Shown here piece by piece: positions 1 through 13,138 of a stretch of 64,000 bases of DNA (position 1 is its first letter; each line of letters starts with the position of its first letter). The stretch is from contig JAACJM010000007.1 in NCBI GenBank assembly GCA_013368315.1, forward strand, positions 806,001-870,000, written 5' to 3'. The notes under the pieces were generated by a model. The model was not told the origin of the DNA. It saw only the letters and a list, made by a program, of their open reading frames with translations, and did not search any database. Source of the DNA: Tetrapyrgos nigripes (taxonomy: Eukaryota > Basidiomycota > Agaricomycetes > Agaricales > Campanellaceae). Position numbers and translations under genes: made by a program.

Positions 1-1443
1 CTTGATTATATCTACCATAAATCTTGTTTAATTCGTTCATGCCCTCGTTATGGAGGATGAGGATGGACGGTTCCCAATTTTCCCCTTTCTCTTGCTTCGG
101 GTTCAAGCTCCGGAGCGCGGTTTTTGGTGGTTTGGCGAGGACACATGGCTTAGGCTGTTTGGCGCAGTACTGACACAGAAGGAGATTCAGAAGATGTCGA
201 CTTCGTGGTCTGGACTTTGGGTCTTTCAGGTACACTCTGGCAAAACTACTCACTCTTCTCAAAAACCCCAATCTTACCCCACCCTGCTTTGTTCGCCTCC
301 TTCACACCTTACCCACCACTTCACTTTTCACCGATTCATTTCGCTTCACCCAATTCTATCTCGTCACGTCCATTATCACTGTTTGGATTTCAAGCTTCTC
401 TTCACGCGGTTAGATGATAGATCTGGAGCCCAAGAACACTTCACTTTATTCACTTTCTCCGCCCACCCTTTTTCACTTATTGGGGGTTATTCTCTCCCAT
501 TGTTGCCTTCGTCCCCACTATTCGTGCTGTTTTCGCTTCCAGGCGTGTTTTTTCTGTTTATAAAAAGGAGTAAAAATATACTAACCCCAAGTCGCCGTAT
601 GGTGGCTTGTATCATTCATTGTTCAAGAATTGTAGGATTACTTTCCGAACAGAAGAAGTACTCTATTAGCAAGTATGGTCCCACACATGAGTACTGAATA
701 TTTATGCTTCAGAGGAGTTTTGGAAGGGGCCGGTAGAGTGTCGCCTCAGAGCCACCATTGGCCAACCCCTAATCGCGGATTGGCGCAACAATCATGATTC
801 ACAGACGTCATGAATTACATGAGAGCACCCATCTATGCGAGCTGGTGGTAGTAGCGAACACCACAGTGAGGACGGTTGACAGAACTAGTGGGACTAAGTA
901 GCGCAGCTCCTTGGCCAGCTTCCAGTTGCTTTCACTCATATCACGTCACAAAAGTTTTGAAACAAAAAATTGTATTTTGGTTGGCGTATTTCCATTGCAG
1001 AAATATCCTATCATCAACCCCCGAGAAGCCTGTTCTGTTCGATGTCGTCTGTATGACTTCTTCCTATACTCTTTGGTCCAAAGCCGGTAATAAACTCCTC
1101 CACCCCTCAGCGCAAAGATTATTCCGGCACTTGTTGGAGCGGCAATGACTCGATGTGATTGCAACGCATGGGCAATGCCCGTTGTGCTAGTATCAATCGA
1201 GAGAAAGTGATGAGAGACGGAATGGAAGGGACATGGAGTCTTCCTCGTCATGTTGACTTCACTGGTGACTGGCGGGATGCTGGCGAGAGGAGACCGCGAG
1301 AATTGACTTTGTGGAAGCTCCGTAACAATCTTCAGTGAGTCTTTTGCAGGTCGAGAAGCTGTGAGACACGAGGTGAGCAATACACTCTAGGACAGAGGAA
1401 AGGAGTAACACAACTTACGAAATCTTCAACCTTGGCTAACCCA
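1..1443. other. No supported gene at left edge
   Basis: A 215-codon open frame runs from about 50 to 697 on the plus strand, but its second half is Ser/Pro/Thr-rich and shows no recognisable domain. A plausible splice donor (a CAG/GTACAC context near 229) suggests that at most its first 60 codons could be the tail of a gene entering from the left. I cannot support a gene here. Confidence 0.4.
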
Positions 1444-1839
1444 TCAGACACCACCCAAGAGAAGCTGATCTCTCCAATAGGCGTGGCGAGATGTCGGTGA
1501 AAGGCTATCAGGGTCCACCTCCGTATCTGAGGGTGAGTGGTCGACGTCCGTGCAGACTTTGAGAGACGTCTTGAAATCCTCGGGGGTCTGGACATGGAGG
1601 AGCATTGTGGGAGCGAATGAGAAGAAGATGCGTTCGGCGACCTCATCGTTGAATGAGACCCGACGTTCTCGGCGCTTTTCATCGTTGGAGATGGAAAGAT
1701 CGGGTTCAGACTCGGGGATGGGGACGGGAGGTTCTGAGATGGAGACACATTCGTCGACGTCGTCAGATGATGCTCGACGTTCTCGAAGAGTCTTGGAGTC
1801 GGCTCTGCGAGAGAAGGAGAAGAATTTGGTAAAACGCAT
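1444..1839 (-). CDS. Small hypothetical protein with RVSF motif
   Basis: A single-exon frame of about 131 residues starts at the second in-frame ATG (MRFTKFFSFSRR...). The longer upstream ATG at 1953 adds 38 residues of His/Ser/Leu-rich sequence that does not look like protein. The N terminus is basic. The middle is acidic and Ser-rich, then comes ERRVSFNDEV, which fits the RVxF protein phosphatase 1 docking consensus and is followed by acidic residues. The end reads HAYWRDQLLLGGV. I do not recognise the family. The charged, Ser-rich, low-hydrophobicity composition suggests a disordered regulatory protein. A PP1 regulator is only an inference from the short motif. The frame could also be one exon of a longer gene. 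Confidence 0.4.
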   Translation of the reverse strand: MRFTKFFSFSRRADSKTLRERRASSDDVDECVSISEPPVPIPESEPDLSISNDEKRRERRVSFNDEVAERIFFSFAPTMLLHVQTPEDFKTSLKVCTDVDHSPSDTEVDPDSLSPTSRHAYWRDQLLLGGV

Positions 1840-2924
1840 AGTGAATATAGCTTTGCAGCGACGGGGGTGAAGTTTGTGTGATGAGTGGCAAGATAAAGAC
1901 AAAAGTTGCAGTCGGTAGATGGGCGACGGCAGATGGTGGTGGTAGGTGGTCAAGTTAAGCTGGTCTCGTTAGGGCCCTAGCCATGAGTCTTTATACGTTC
2001 AGAAGCATTTTGAGGGGTAGACCTTTGTCTGAGACTCTTGAGACATCCCTCCCTCAGGGTGTGAAGCTACGGGTGTAGTTTTTCTGGGATTCTCTGGTAA
2101 CAGTTGACCACTGGAACCAGTCATGGTGCTGAAAGATTGTGGAAACTCGCGTCTAGAAGTAGAATGCTTGTTGAAGTGATAGCGCTGATGATAGACGGGG
2201 AGTCGGCGGAGTTACATCTGAGGTTGAAATGAGACACAGCCCTTTGGAGAAGTCCCTAATCGCCTGCTCTCGCACTGCTTTTGAGTGAGACTGTGGTCAT
2301 ACGAGGTAAACCCAAGTTGAAGAAACGAGCACAGGGGCGAGGGATGAGATTAGGTTTAACCAACCATTGAACGCGACTCATATGTTGGGCAGAGTAATGA
2401 AAAAGAAAAGAAAAGAAAGTCAGCAGTCCTAGTATAGCTATCGCACACTATATTGTACTGTACGAGAAGTTTGTTTCTGACATTGATAGATTTTGTAGAA
2501 GCCTCCATCGGAACCGGAAGGCTCGTCAGACACGTTAGGACCGTCCCGAGATCCAGATAGAATTGAGAAATCGTAGCGCAATGATCGAAATGAACACTGA
2601 ATGTACCGAAAATATGACTCGCTCTCGGAAATAGTTGACTTGATAGGGAATCATAGAGTGACAAATCGCATTCAACAGGAATGTACAAAAGATACGACTC
2701 GGTCTCGGTAATAGTTGACTTGATGCAAAATCATGAACCATGTCTGTGAGTGACAAATCCCATCCAGCAAGGGCGATATTACTCGGTCTCGGAAATACTA
2801 GTGATGCAGAATCATGTATATAGTGAATGCTGCAGTCCTGAGCCTCCTCGTAACGTAAAGAGGCAGCAAGTTTGAGAAATCATGAAGTCGATGAACACTC
2901 ATTGCAACATGTACAAATGAAGTT
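1840..2924. other. Intergenic, no gene seen
   Basis: Between the small hypothetical gene and the 3' end of the GMC oxidoreductase I see no frame with a recognisable domain. Near 2630-2790 the phrase actcggtctcggaaatag, and close variants, recur about three times roughly 80-100 bp apart, with tcatgaa and gacaaatc words between. It looks like a short degenerate tandem repeat. Confidence 0.4.
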
Positions 2925-5393
<2,469 letters not shown>

Positions 5394-6097
5394 TTGCCAG
5401 AGACCGGCGGCGACCACGTCGTCGACAGATTAGAAGAACAGAAACCATTTCTGGTACAAGATGACCATTGGTCAGGCGGTTGTCCGTAATGGTATAGAAC
5501 GGATATCAACCCGAACATGAGAATGCTTGTTGAAAAACAAAACTTGCAAAATAGTGACAAAACAGTAGCCGAGCTGTCGACCCAAAAACAGTGACCAAGG
5601 TGGTCAGAGTCATAGCACTGGAAAGCTCTCTAAGAGTTTGTCTTACTAGGAAATGTGCCTAGCTATCCAGCTAGTGATTGCATGAGAAATGGAATGAAAT
5701 TAACAAATGAGAGGGGTCACTGGACGCTGACGTCGCTGAGTCCTGACAAACTCGCGGCACATGATACGCGTCCAAAATCACGTGTGCGACGATACGCGTC
5801 CGTGTCACGGTTAGTCACACTCGCTTGAAAGGACGTTTGCTCTGTCGTAGACGACCGCTGTGGCCCCCAGCTCTCCTCTTCATGCTTTGCCTTTGAACCC
5901 TGCCCTCAAGATATTTTTACTGGATTTCCTCTTATAATTCTCCTGTCTAGGACGCGTAGAAGGATCGTACGTGCTGTCTTCCTTGGTTCATTGTTACACG
6001 TAGGATCTGACATTTTGTCTCATGAGACAGCCTTTCTTGTTAATCTGAGCGCTCACAATTCTATCTTTGATCACTCGCTTTTTCTGTCTCATCTTCT
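5394..6097. promoter_or_regulatory. Divergent promoter, GMC oxidase and EXO1
   Basis: About 700 bp separate two divergent start codons. The region contains three exact ACGCGT hexamers (5766-5771, 5794-5799, 5952-5957), the MluI cell-cycle box bound by MBF in fungi. ACGCGT is a palindrome, so it could serve either gene, but all three lie closer to EXO1, a type of gene often under G1/S control. TGACGT and CACGTG-like words also lie between 5730 and 5785. Confidence 0.5.
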
Positions 6098-8773
6098 ATG
6101 GGTATTTCCGGTCTTTTACCCGCACTCAAGTCTATACAAACTACGAAGCACTTGTCAGAGTTTTCTGGGCAGGTCGTCGCTGTAGATGGATATGTTTGGT
6201 TGCATAAGGGGGTCTTCACGTGTTCCACAGAACTGGCCACCGGCAAACCCACTAATAAGTGAGTGTATGCATTTACTATCTGTCTGAGGTCCTGACCAGC
6301 TTTGGAACCTAGATACGTCAACTATGCTATGGAAAAAGTCAGATTATTGCGACATCACGGTATAGAACCCTATCTCGTGTTTGATGGGGGCCCACTACCT
6401 GCAAAGAAGGGAACCGAAGTCGAAAGGAAGCGGAAGAGAGAGGAAAACCTTGCTCGAGGAAATCTACTCGCCAGTCAAGGAAAGCATGCGCAAGCCCGTG
6501 ATTGTTATTTAAAGTGTGTGGACGTGACTCCGCAGATGGCTTTCCAATTCATCAAGGTGTGTACGTCCTTGCAACTCGCTTGTGTGCAGTCCTCATACCC
6601 TGGTGTTTTTTTACTGCTTTTGTAGGCCCTACGTGCTGAAAACGTTCAGTACGTGGTTGCCCCCTATGAAGCCGATGCTCAGCTCGCCTACCTTGAGCGC
6701 ATGGGAATCGTTTCGGCCGTACTCACGGAGGACTCCGACCTCCTCGTTTTCGGCTGCCAGATTGTTCTACTCAAACTCGACACTGTTGCTAGAACAGTTG
6801 TCTCCATCTCCCGTTCTGATTTCGGGGCTGTGACCGCCACAGCGTCTGATCCCAACTCCATTTCCCTTGTGGGCTGGTCCGATAACCAGTTTAGGGCCAT
6901 GGCAATCCTCAGCGGCTGTGACTACCTTCCTAGCATCCCAGGAGTCGGACTGAAGACGGCATGCACAATGCTCCGAAAGTGCAAGACTCCCGAGGTCGTC
7001 GTCCGCTCAGTTGCTCTTGAAGGGAAACGAAACGTGCCCAAAGGGTACATGGAGAACTTTCGCCTTGCCGAAAAATGCTTCTTGTACCAACGGGTATATG
7101 ATCCTTCTCTGGAGAAACTGGTCCATTTAAACGATGTCGACTCGCAACAGTGGGATGATGTGGCAGATAAGTACGTTGGTAGGTATGTGGATCCACCTCT
7201 TTTCGCTAACGGTCTTGTGCTCAAACGGTCTCGTTAGTAATTTGGAACCTGATTTGGCCAAGAAAATAGCCCTCGGAGACGCTGACCCTATCACCTACGA
7301 ACCAATGATAGACATAAACCCAAGCTTCACTCCACGTTCACGGGTTCTGCGAGAAATACCTCTTGCTGCTGCAACCAGCTCGACAAACAAGTCCAAGGGG
7401 AAAAGTAAAGCTCGAGAAACACCTATCACCGGCGGTATTCTCAGCTTCTTTGGTGAGAATATTGTACCTCTGGCTCCTTCCTTGCTTGGAAGGGGTCCCT
7501 ACTCTCCAATCGGATTGCTAATGTACCCTCTTTTCTCCTGCATGCAGGCCCAAATCCCACAATTCCTCCGAGACCTCGTTCACCTTCCACATCCCGCCAA
7601 CCAATAGCTGTCAAGACGACGGTAGCCGGTAAAGCAAGCGGAAAGAGAACACTAGCTGAGGTCATGGATCAAGATCTCTCTGTGAAGAGGAAGAAGAAGC
7701 AGCAGGAACATTCTTCATCGAATACCACCAACCTTACTCTTTCAAAATTTTTTGGAAAGCCAGCCTCTCCTTCTCCTTCAATTTCGTCACCACAGCTTCT
7801 TCGTGCCAAGGAGCCTGTAGCTGGTCCCTCGCGTCTCGGTGCCGACAAGGAAAACGATTACATCACGATCGACTTCGACGAGGAAGATCTCGCGTCACAC
7901 GTAGCGCAAGGTCATCTCCACTCTGATAGGGATTTGGATGCCGATGTCGAAGAGGATGTAGTGCAACAGGAAGATGGATACATATCACCGAGTCCGTCCC
8001 GTTTATGCGACACAGACGAATTGTCCTCGCCTCTGAGACCTGCGTCTTCGTTTGATCACCCTGAAGATGCATCTGATTTCGACATACTCTCCAGTCCTCC
8101 TTCAAGAACCCCGGGTACACGGTGTTTGGATGACATGCCGCCGTCCTTGAGGACACCTCGTTCCAAGACTCTTGACATCCTTTCCATTGGAAAAATCCTA
8201 GTTCACGCTTCTCCGGAGCCTAAGGATGTTTTTACGGAGAAGCAAGGTGTTATGCAAGTCGACCTTAGACATTCCTTCAGTGGTGACTTGAGGACGGAAA
8301 TCGGATGCTCAGGTGACACGTCTTCTACGCCATCACCGTCACCGTCTCCTTTGACGCCCGACAACGGTTCTAGGGTGACGCGAGAGATAGCGGCGGTAGA
8401 GGGCGACGGAGACCTGGAGTTTGATGACCCTGAGGAAGCAGAAATGCGTGCCAATGTGCATCGCACTGCAGCTGTGGCCGCTGGGTGGCGGGAACGATGG
8501 GCTTTGGGTCCTGGCCATGCCTTTCCCGAGCCGAGGTTATCAAAGGAGGAGTCACCGGCTCTGAGGCGGAGTGAGACGAATGTAACTCCGGTTGGAAGGC
8601 ATCGTTTCGGAGTCAATGTTCTCCCGCGTGAAGCTCATTCCGCCAATTCGAAGGCTCCTGATTCCGCTCCGGCGAAGATTCCTACAGGGTCGAGGAACAA
8701 GCAACTGCGGCAATCTGTGGGATTGAGTAGTCGGCGAAGTTTGGTATTCTTTGAGGTCTCGACTGTCGAGTAG
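6098..8773 (+). CDS. EXO1: Exonuclease 1 (XPG/Rad2 family)
   Basis: 5'-3' exonuclease and flap endonuclease acting in mismatch repair and in long-range resection of DNA breaks in the nucleus. The start is the canonical MGISGLLPALK. Metal-binding acidic residues are visible in VAVDGYVWLH, YLVFDGGPLP, PYEADAQLAYL and LTEDSDLLVFG, with LSGCDYLPSIPGVGLKTA forming the helix-two-turn-helix. Four introns join in frame: after TNK, after FIK, a GTATGT donor after YVGS, and after SFFG. The C-terminal half, which runs as one long exon to the stop, is Ser/Pro-rich and disordered. It holds two FF motifs, GGILSFFG and LTLSKFFGKP, which resemble PCNA (PIP) or MLH1 (MIP) docking boxes. Expected length is about 800 residues, as in other EXO1 proteins. 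All catalytic residues that I checked are present. Confidence 0.95.
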
Positions 8774-9494
8774 AGGGCTGGGCTGACCAGTGGGGTGACA
8801 TCATTGGACGCCAAGTTCGCACGCAGGTGTGCCCTCGACTTTGGTTCCTTCCTCCTTATCTCATTGCATGTATTAGATTCATCTGTCTGGAAGTTCATAC
8901 TGTAATTAGCTTGGGTTTTGTCGCAGTGCTGTGCTATTTATTTCTTTACTGAGCGTTAAACCCGAGTCATTTCACTCTTCATTCATTGATGCGCTATATG
9001 GATGGGATCGACGGACTCGCGGAGAACGGGGAGGAGTTCAGCCAACCTTTGTTTGATGCGTGCAAGGTCTTGCCCAGCAAAAACAAGATTTTACGTCTAC
9101 AGCCAACAGTCGAGGCGACGGCCCATTGACCATGCCGCGTCGCTTATGATAGAATGGACCTACAAAAGTCATTCCCTGTAAGCACTCACATGTCCATCTT
9201 AATAACTCCCAAGTTTTCACACTTTAAATTTGCCGGTCCTCGACCGTTAGGGACAGTGTCAGAGAAGGTCAGCACTCTGACTGGGTTCGAATTCGCTTGC
9301 TTGACTATCAGCACGTCCATGAGGTGATTCTCATTTGCGTTCTTTACCTAAGGTTGACTTTTTCACTTTAAAAAGGCAAAGAAGCATCCCTAAAAATCTA
9401 GGGCGCGCCACTTCCGACTGGCGATCTACCAGACCTTCTACTCTCGTAACCGACAACCCAAGCAAATTTCCTGATTTTGCTGCTCCTTCCACCC
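8774..9494. other. Intergenic, EXO1 3' flank and C2H2 promoter
   Basis: No domain-bearing frame in 720 bp. This should contain the EXO1 3' UTR and the promoter and leader of the zinc-finger gene. I see no tRNA, repeat or strong motif. Confidence 0.5.
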
Positions 9495-11350
9495 ATGCTC
9501 CCAAACGGTCCAGCAGCTCCATACACACCCTGCGGGGATTATCCATCTCAAGCAACACCGACTCAACCGAAAATTGAGCAACAAGATGGTGATGGTGCCT
9601 ACTCTCATGACAGCCAGCAACCGCGATTAGCCTACGAAGGAGACCCGTCTTCTTCCCCTTACCCTCAGCCTGCCCAGTCATTGCAGAATCTTTCGTCGTA
9701 CACCTCCGTCTATACAGAGAACCCGGAGAAGACCCAGATCGATTATCAAGAAATTCCTCCACATTATTATCAACAGCATCTCTCGAGGAATTACACGTCG
9801 TCGCTGGGAATGGCGTTGGATTATCAGTATGCGACTGGATCCCGTCATCGGTCACCTGGAGATGTACGTACAGGCCTTTCGGACACGACTGGTGAATCCA
9901 TGTCGTCAATAGCCGTCCCGACTGCGATCATCGAGAATACTGAACTGCTCACTGCCCCAACGGTGTATGAACAATATCCTATGGAGATGGCCCTCTCGAA
10001 CCCGCCGCAATCCATGCAACCCAGTATGACTCCTACTCAGCCGGCCTCCCACATATCCATCCAATCTCGCCGGACCGAACTTGCTGTGGTGCCCGGCACA
10101 GCAGTGGTAGGATGGCAACCAAACGAGCACCTCCCAATCTCTATTATCCAGACTTCCTCCACTCAGTTCCCCGTACCCAGCGAACAGGCGTTTTCTGCAT
10201 ATGAATCCCTGTCTTTTGAGCCTCCCGTAAGGAATTCTCAGCTACTGGAGCGGCCTTCCACGCCGGTACACCCTCCCGCCTTCTCGTCGTCTCTGGATTC
10301 CTACGAGTTGATGACACGAGGTTCTCCACCCGAGTTTCTTTCCAACTGGCGTGCGAGAACGTTGAAGAGCCTTCGGCATTATTCTTCAGAGTCGGAACTT
10401 TCGAGGTGGAATTTGATGGATCAAGAGAGTGTGGATACGACGGAAAACAGCCTTGCTTCAGCTACACAAGCTGCAAGTGATGAGGGGTCAGAACCACCGA
10501 AGAAGAAAAAAAAGGGTAAGATGCATCCTTGTGAGATGTGTGGCAAGGCGTTTCCTCGGTGAGTATTGCGTTCTCTTCATACAAGTAGAGGTGCCGATAG
10601 CTAACGATGTATGTATGTTATCAGTCCCAGTGGTTTAAAGATCCATATGAATACGCACGCACATCTAAAACGTTCGTTTTGTCACTCTCTTCTCGGTCAT
10701 CGTTCCACCTCACTCATATCCTCTTCCTCTCTCCTTCTCTAGCATTCGGCTGCGGGTATCCTGGCTGTCACAGGACATTTACAGTCAAATCAAACGCGAA
10801 AAGACATCTTCGGACTCACGGTATCAATCCCGACCTCTTCTCATCCCGTCCCGACTGGTCAATCGATTTCGAAGACCCACAAATTGTCCAGGAAGGCGGC
10901 AGTGGGACGACCAACCTCGCTGCGCCCTCCAAAATCAAATGGATGCCTCTCTCCCTTTCCTCCCGCTTCAATACCACTTCTCCCAATCCGACTACTCGTC
11001 ACTCGATGCCAGCACTGGGAGGTGGAGATGGGGATTGGGAATCTGATTGCGAGGAGTCGGAGCCTTTGGATGAACACCACCATTATCTTGAGCCAACGCA
11101 CACTATTCGTGGCGGGTCAGTCCCAGTTGGGGATGTGCAGAGCTACGCGTCTGGGATGACGACGACCATCGGGATAAAGCTGGAGAGTCCACCAAGGGAT
11201 GCCAACCCTGGGTTTTCGGATCAGTCTGCTTTCAGCGATGAGTACGAGCAGTCTGAGGCTACTGGGACTGGTGGGGACGTGGGGAGGCAGTATGCAGAGA
11301 TGGGGAAGAACACGCCGTATCGGGGCCACGGAACATACACTTATCATTAG
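9495..11350 (+). CDS. C2H2 zinc-finger transcription factor
   Basis: Likely nuclear DNA-binding regulator. The first ATG of the open frame gives MLPNGPAAPY. A Pro/Ser/Gln-rich region of about 340 residues, with no other domain, precedes a basic run PPKKKKKGK that could be a nuclear localisation signal. Two fingers follow, assembled across two introns: CEMCGKAF...HMNTH (C-x2-C-x12-H-x3-H, split after FPR) and CGYPGCHRTF...HLRTH (C-x4-C-x12-H-x3-H). The linker HAHLKPFGC resembles the usual TGEKPF linker. The tail of about 180 residues is acidic and Ser-rich and ends GTYTYH. The paired C-x2-C then C-x4-C arrangement is common in Agaricomycete regulators, but the target genes cannot be told from sequence. 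Confidence 0.85.
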
Positions 11351-12220
11351 TCTGGGATCAAGGTGAGTGTGTGATATTCTTGACGTCCTTTAAGTATCCC
11401 CAGCCTGACCGTTTGATTACTTAGTCTCGCATGTCATTTTCATGGTGATTGATTGGCAAATGACTACTTAACCGTCTATTCGTATGAAAATTTCCGAGAT
11501 TTTGGCTCAAAAAGAGACCGCTGTCACGGATCGTTGGAGGAGAAGGAGTTTATTACGCTGCATGGGTCTAAGAGCTGAAACGCCGGTTTCCGGGAAGTTG
11601 GATTACAGTTTTTTCCTGGATGGATTTTTGCTTTTTCCGTTTACTTTTCCCCCTTCCTTTCTACTTGTTCGACTGTTAGGGACTTTGTATGGATTTTTTT
11701 TTTGGTCTCGACCTTTTTTTCGCTTTCACTTTTACTGTCGTACTTCATCACCGTCCCTGTCTCGTCAGTTAATCCCCACCTGGACTTCCTTGTTTGTATA
11801 ACGACGATACTTTGATTTGGAATCTGGCGCTCGGAGTTCCCATGTACAAGTATACCGACATGCATTCTGAATGAAGATCACTTACTTGATTACGTACAAG
11901 CTGTCTCGGAAGTCTGAGCATCTTTTTTGCGTGCCCAAAAGAGTCGCCACCCAGTAATGGACATTTTGGAGACGAACTTATGATTTATGAGGTCATCTAC
12001 ACTGTGATCTGTTCCCGCGAAGGGCTCGACTGATCGAATCTCCAAAAGTGGCAGGTCTTTGGGCAGGTCCAGCTCTTTATTCGGTTTTTTCTGACTCAGG
12101 GTCAGGAACACACGAGTCTCTAGATCCATTTGTGCAATAATTGTGTAAGTATTGAGTCCATTTGCGAGCCTGTTGCAGTAAGGTAGCGGCCAGGAGCTCC
12201 AGGGTGTCATTTCCATGCTC

Positions 12221-12237
12221 CTAACCCTAACCCTAAA
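12221..12237. repeat. Interstitial telomere-like repeat
   Basis: The plus strand reads CTAACCCTAACCCTAAA, nearly three copies of CCCTAA, the common fungal telomere unit. It is far too short to be a telomere end. It may be a chance run or a scar of repair. Confidence 0.6.
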
Positions 12238-13027
12238 TCTCACCGGCTCTCAGGAAGAAGTTGTCCTCCCACTCGTCCTTGTACTCCTCCGGCCTCAAAA
12301 AAGGTCCTCGAGTAGACTATGAAGAACGATCATGAATATGCAGCACAGTTTGAGTCCAGCATCCTACGAGTAGCGATATAATGGGTTAATAACACTGTTA
12401 TTAAGATGACGAAACCCATGACGACATGTTATTACGGCTTTGGAAAGTTCCGACATTTGGTGCCGCCCATTTTTGCGTTTCGGAATTCTCCGGACGCTGA
12501 TCGCTCAGTTCTAAATGCCGTCGTCGGAGTGGACTGTGCTATCCCTCCTGCACTCTTCTCGGTGTTGGGGCTCGCAGTGCATTCTGAACATATCTAGGGG
12601 ATGTGTAGGAAGTTTTGAGTCTAAGATGTGAAGGATGCATAAATTTTGGAGGCATACCGACAACTGTCTTAGTAAGCACCATAGAAATAAAATCGCGTTT
12701 CGGAGATAAAAAAGGGTGCTGCTAATCATCTCTAATGACCGGGTAAGCTGTCATTCTTTGAGTGTATCGAACCAGCGAAGAATGGAGCGTTGATGGAGCG
12801 CGTTGGGAGCGAGGCTGTGACTTGCATGGTTGGCAATACAGAGGTGCAACTTGCCTTCGCCCATTATTGAGAAGGGTAATGCAGGAGTCATTTTCTGTCA
12901 GGATTTCCAGTAGGCTTGCACCAGTGCGAAAACATTGAAGGATCTGCATTCTTCTCGTGTCGAGGAAACGCACCCGGCAGATGCCGGAGAAACGCGAGAA
13001 AGCCTGCCCTAAAGTCAACACGTGAAC

Positions 13028-13035
13028 TTTCGCGC
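13028..13035. promoter_or_regulatory. E2F/SCB-like site before RAD51 paralogue
   Basis: TTTCGCGC lies 104 bp upstream of the start codon, with ACGCGA at 12992-12997. Both resemble G1/S (SBF/MBF) elements and fit a DNA-repair gene. Prediction from motif only. Confidence 0.35.
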
Positions 13036-13138
13036 TTTAACTCCAACCATAACGTCGAGCGTCATACACTTCTATTGCTCAAAGCATCCAGTTTTTCCGG
13101 AATATAACAAGTGAAGCATCTTGCATCACTTAAATATC

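Larger units (their letters stand above)
11351..13138. other. Intergenic, no confident gene
   Basis: A minus-strand open frame at 11890-12243 reads like possible protein (e.g. LDLPKDLPLLEIRSVEPFAG) but has no recognisable family or convincing start. It overlaps a short telomere-like tract at 12221-12237. Pyrimidine-rich sequence lies near 11600-11760. Upstream of the next gene are ACGCGA (12992-12997) and TTTCGCGC (13028-13035), words like MCB and E2F/SCB sites. Confidence 0.4.

Noticed and set aside
50..697. 215-codon open frame at the left edge
   Set aside because: No domain, Ser/Pro-rich second half, and a likely splice donor inside. Open frames of this length occur by chance in C/T-rich sequence.
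946..1380. Possible downstream exon of the small gene at 1444-1839 (frame TASRPAKDSLK)
   Set aside because: The intron 5' GTAAGTTGT is good, but no phase joins it to the upstream frame, which ends in TGA.
7134..7260. Alternative splice donor GTAGGT in EXO1
   Set aside because: It gives a stop soon after; the GTATGT donor four bases later yields YVGSNLEPD in frame.
9200..9310. tRNA because of GGGTTCGAATTC
   Set aside because: No A-box or cloverleaf with proper stems could be built around it. No tRNA was found elsewhere in the window either.
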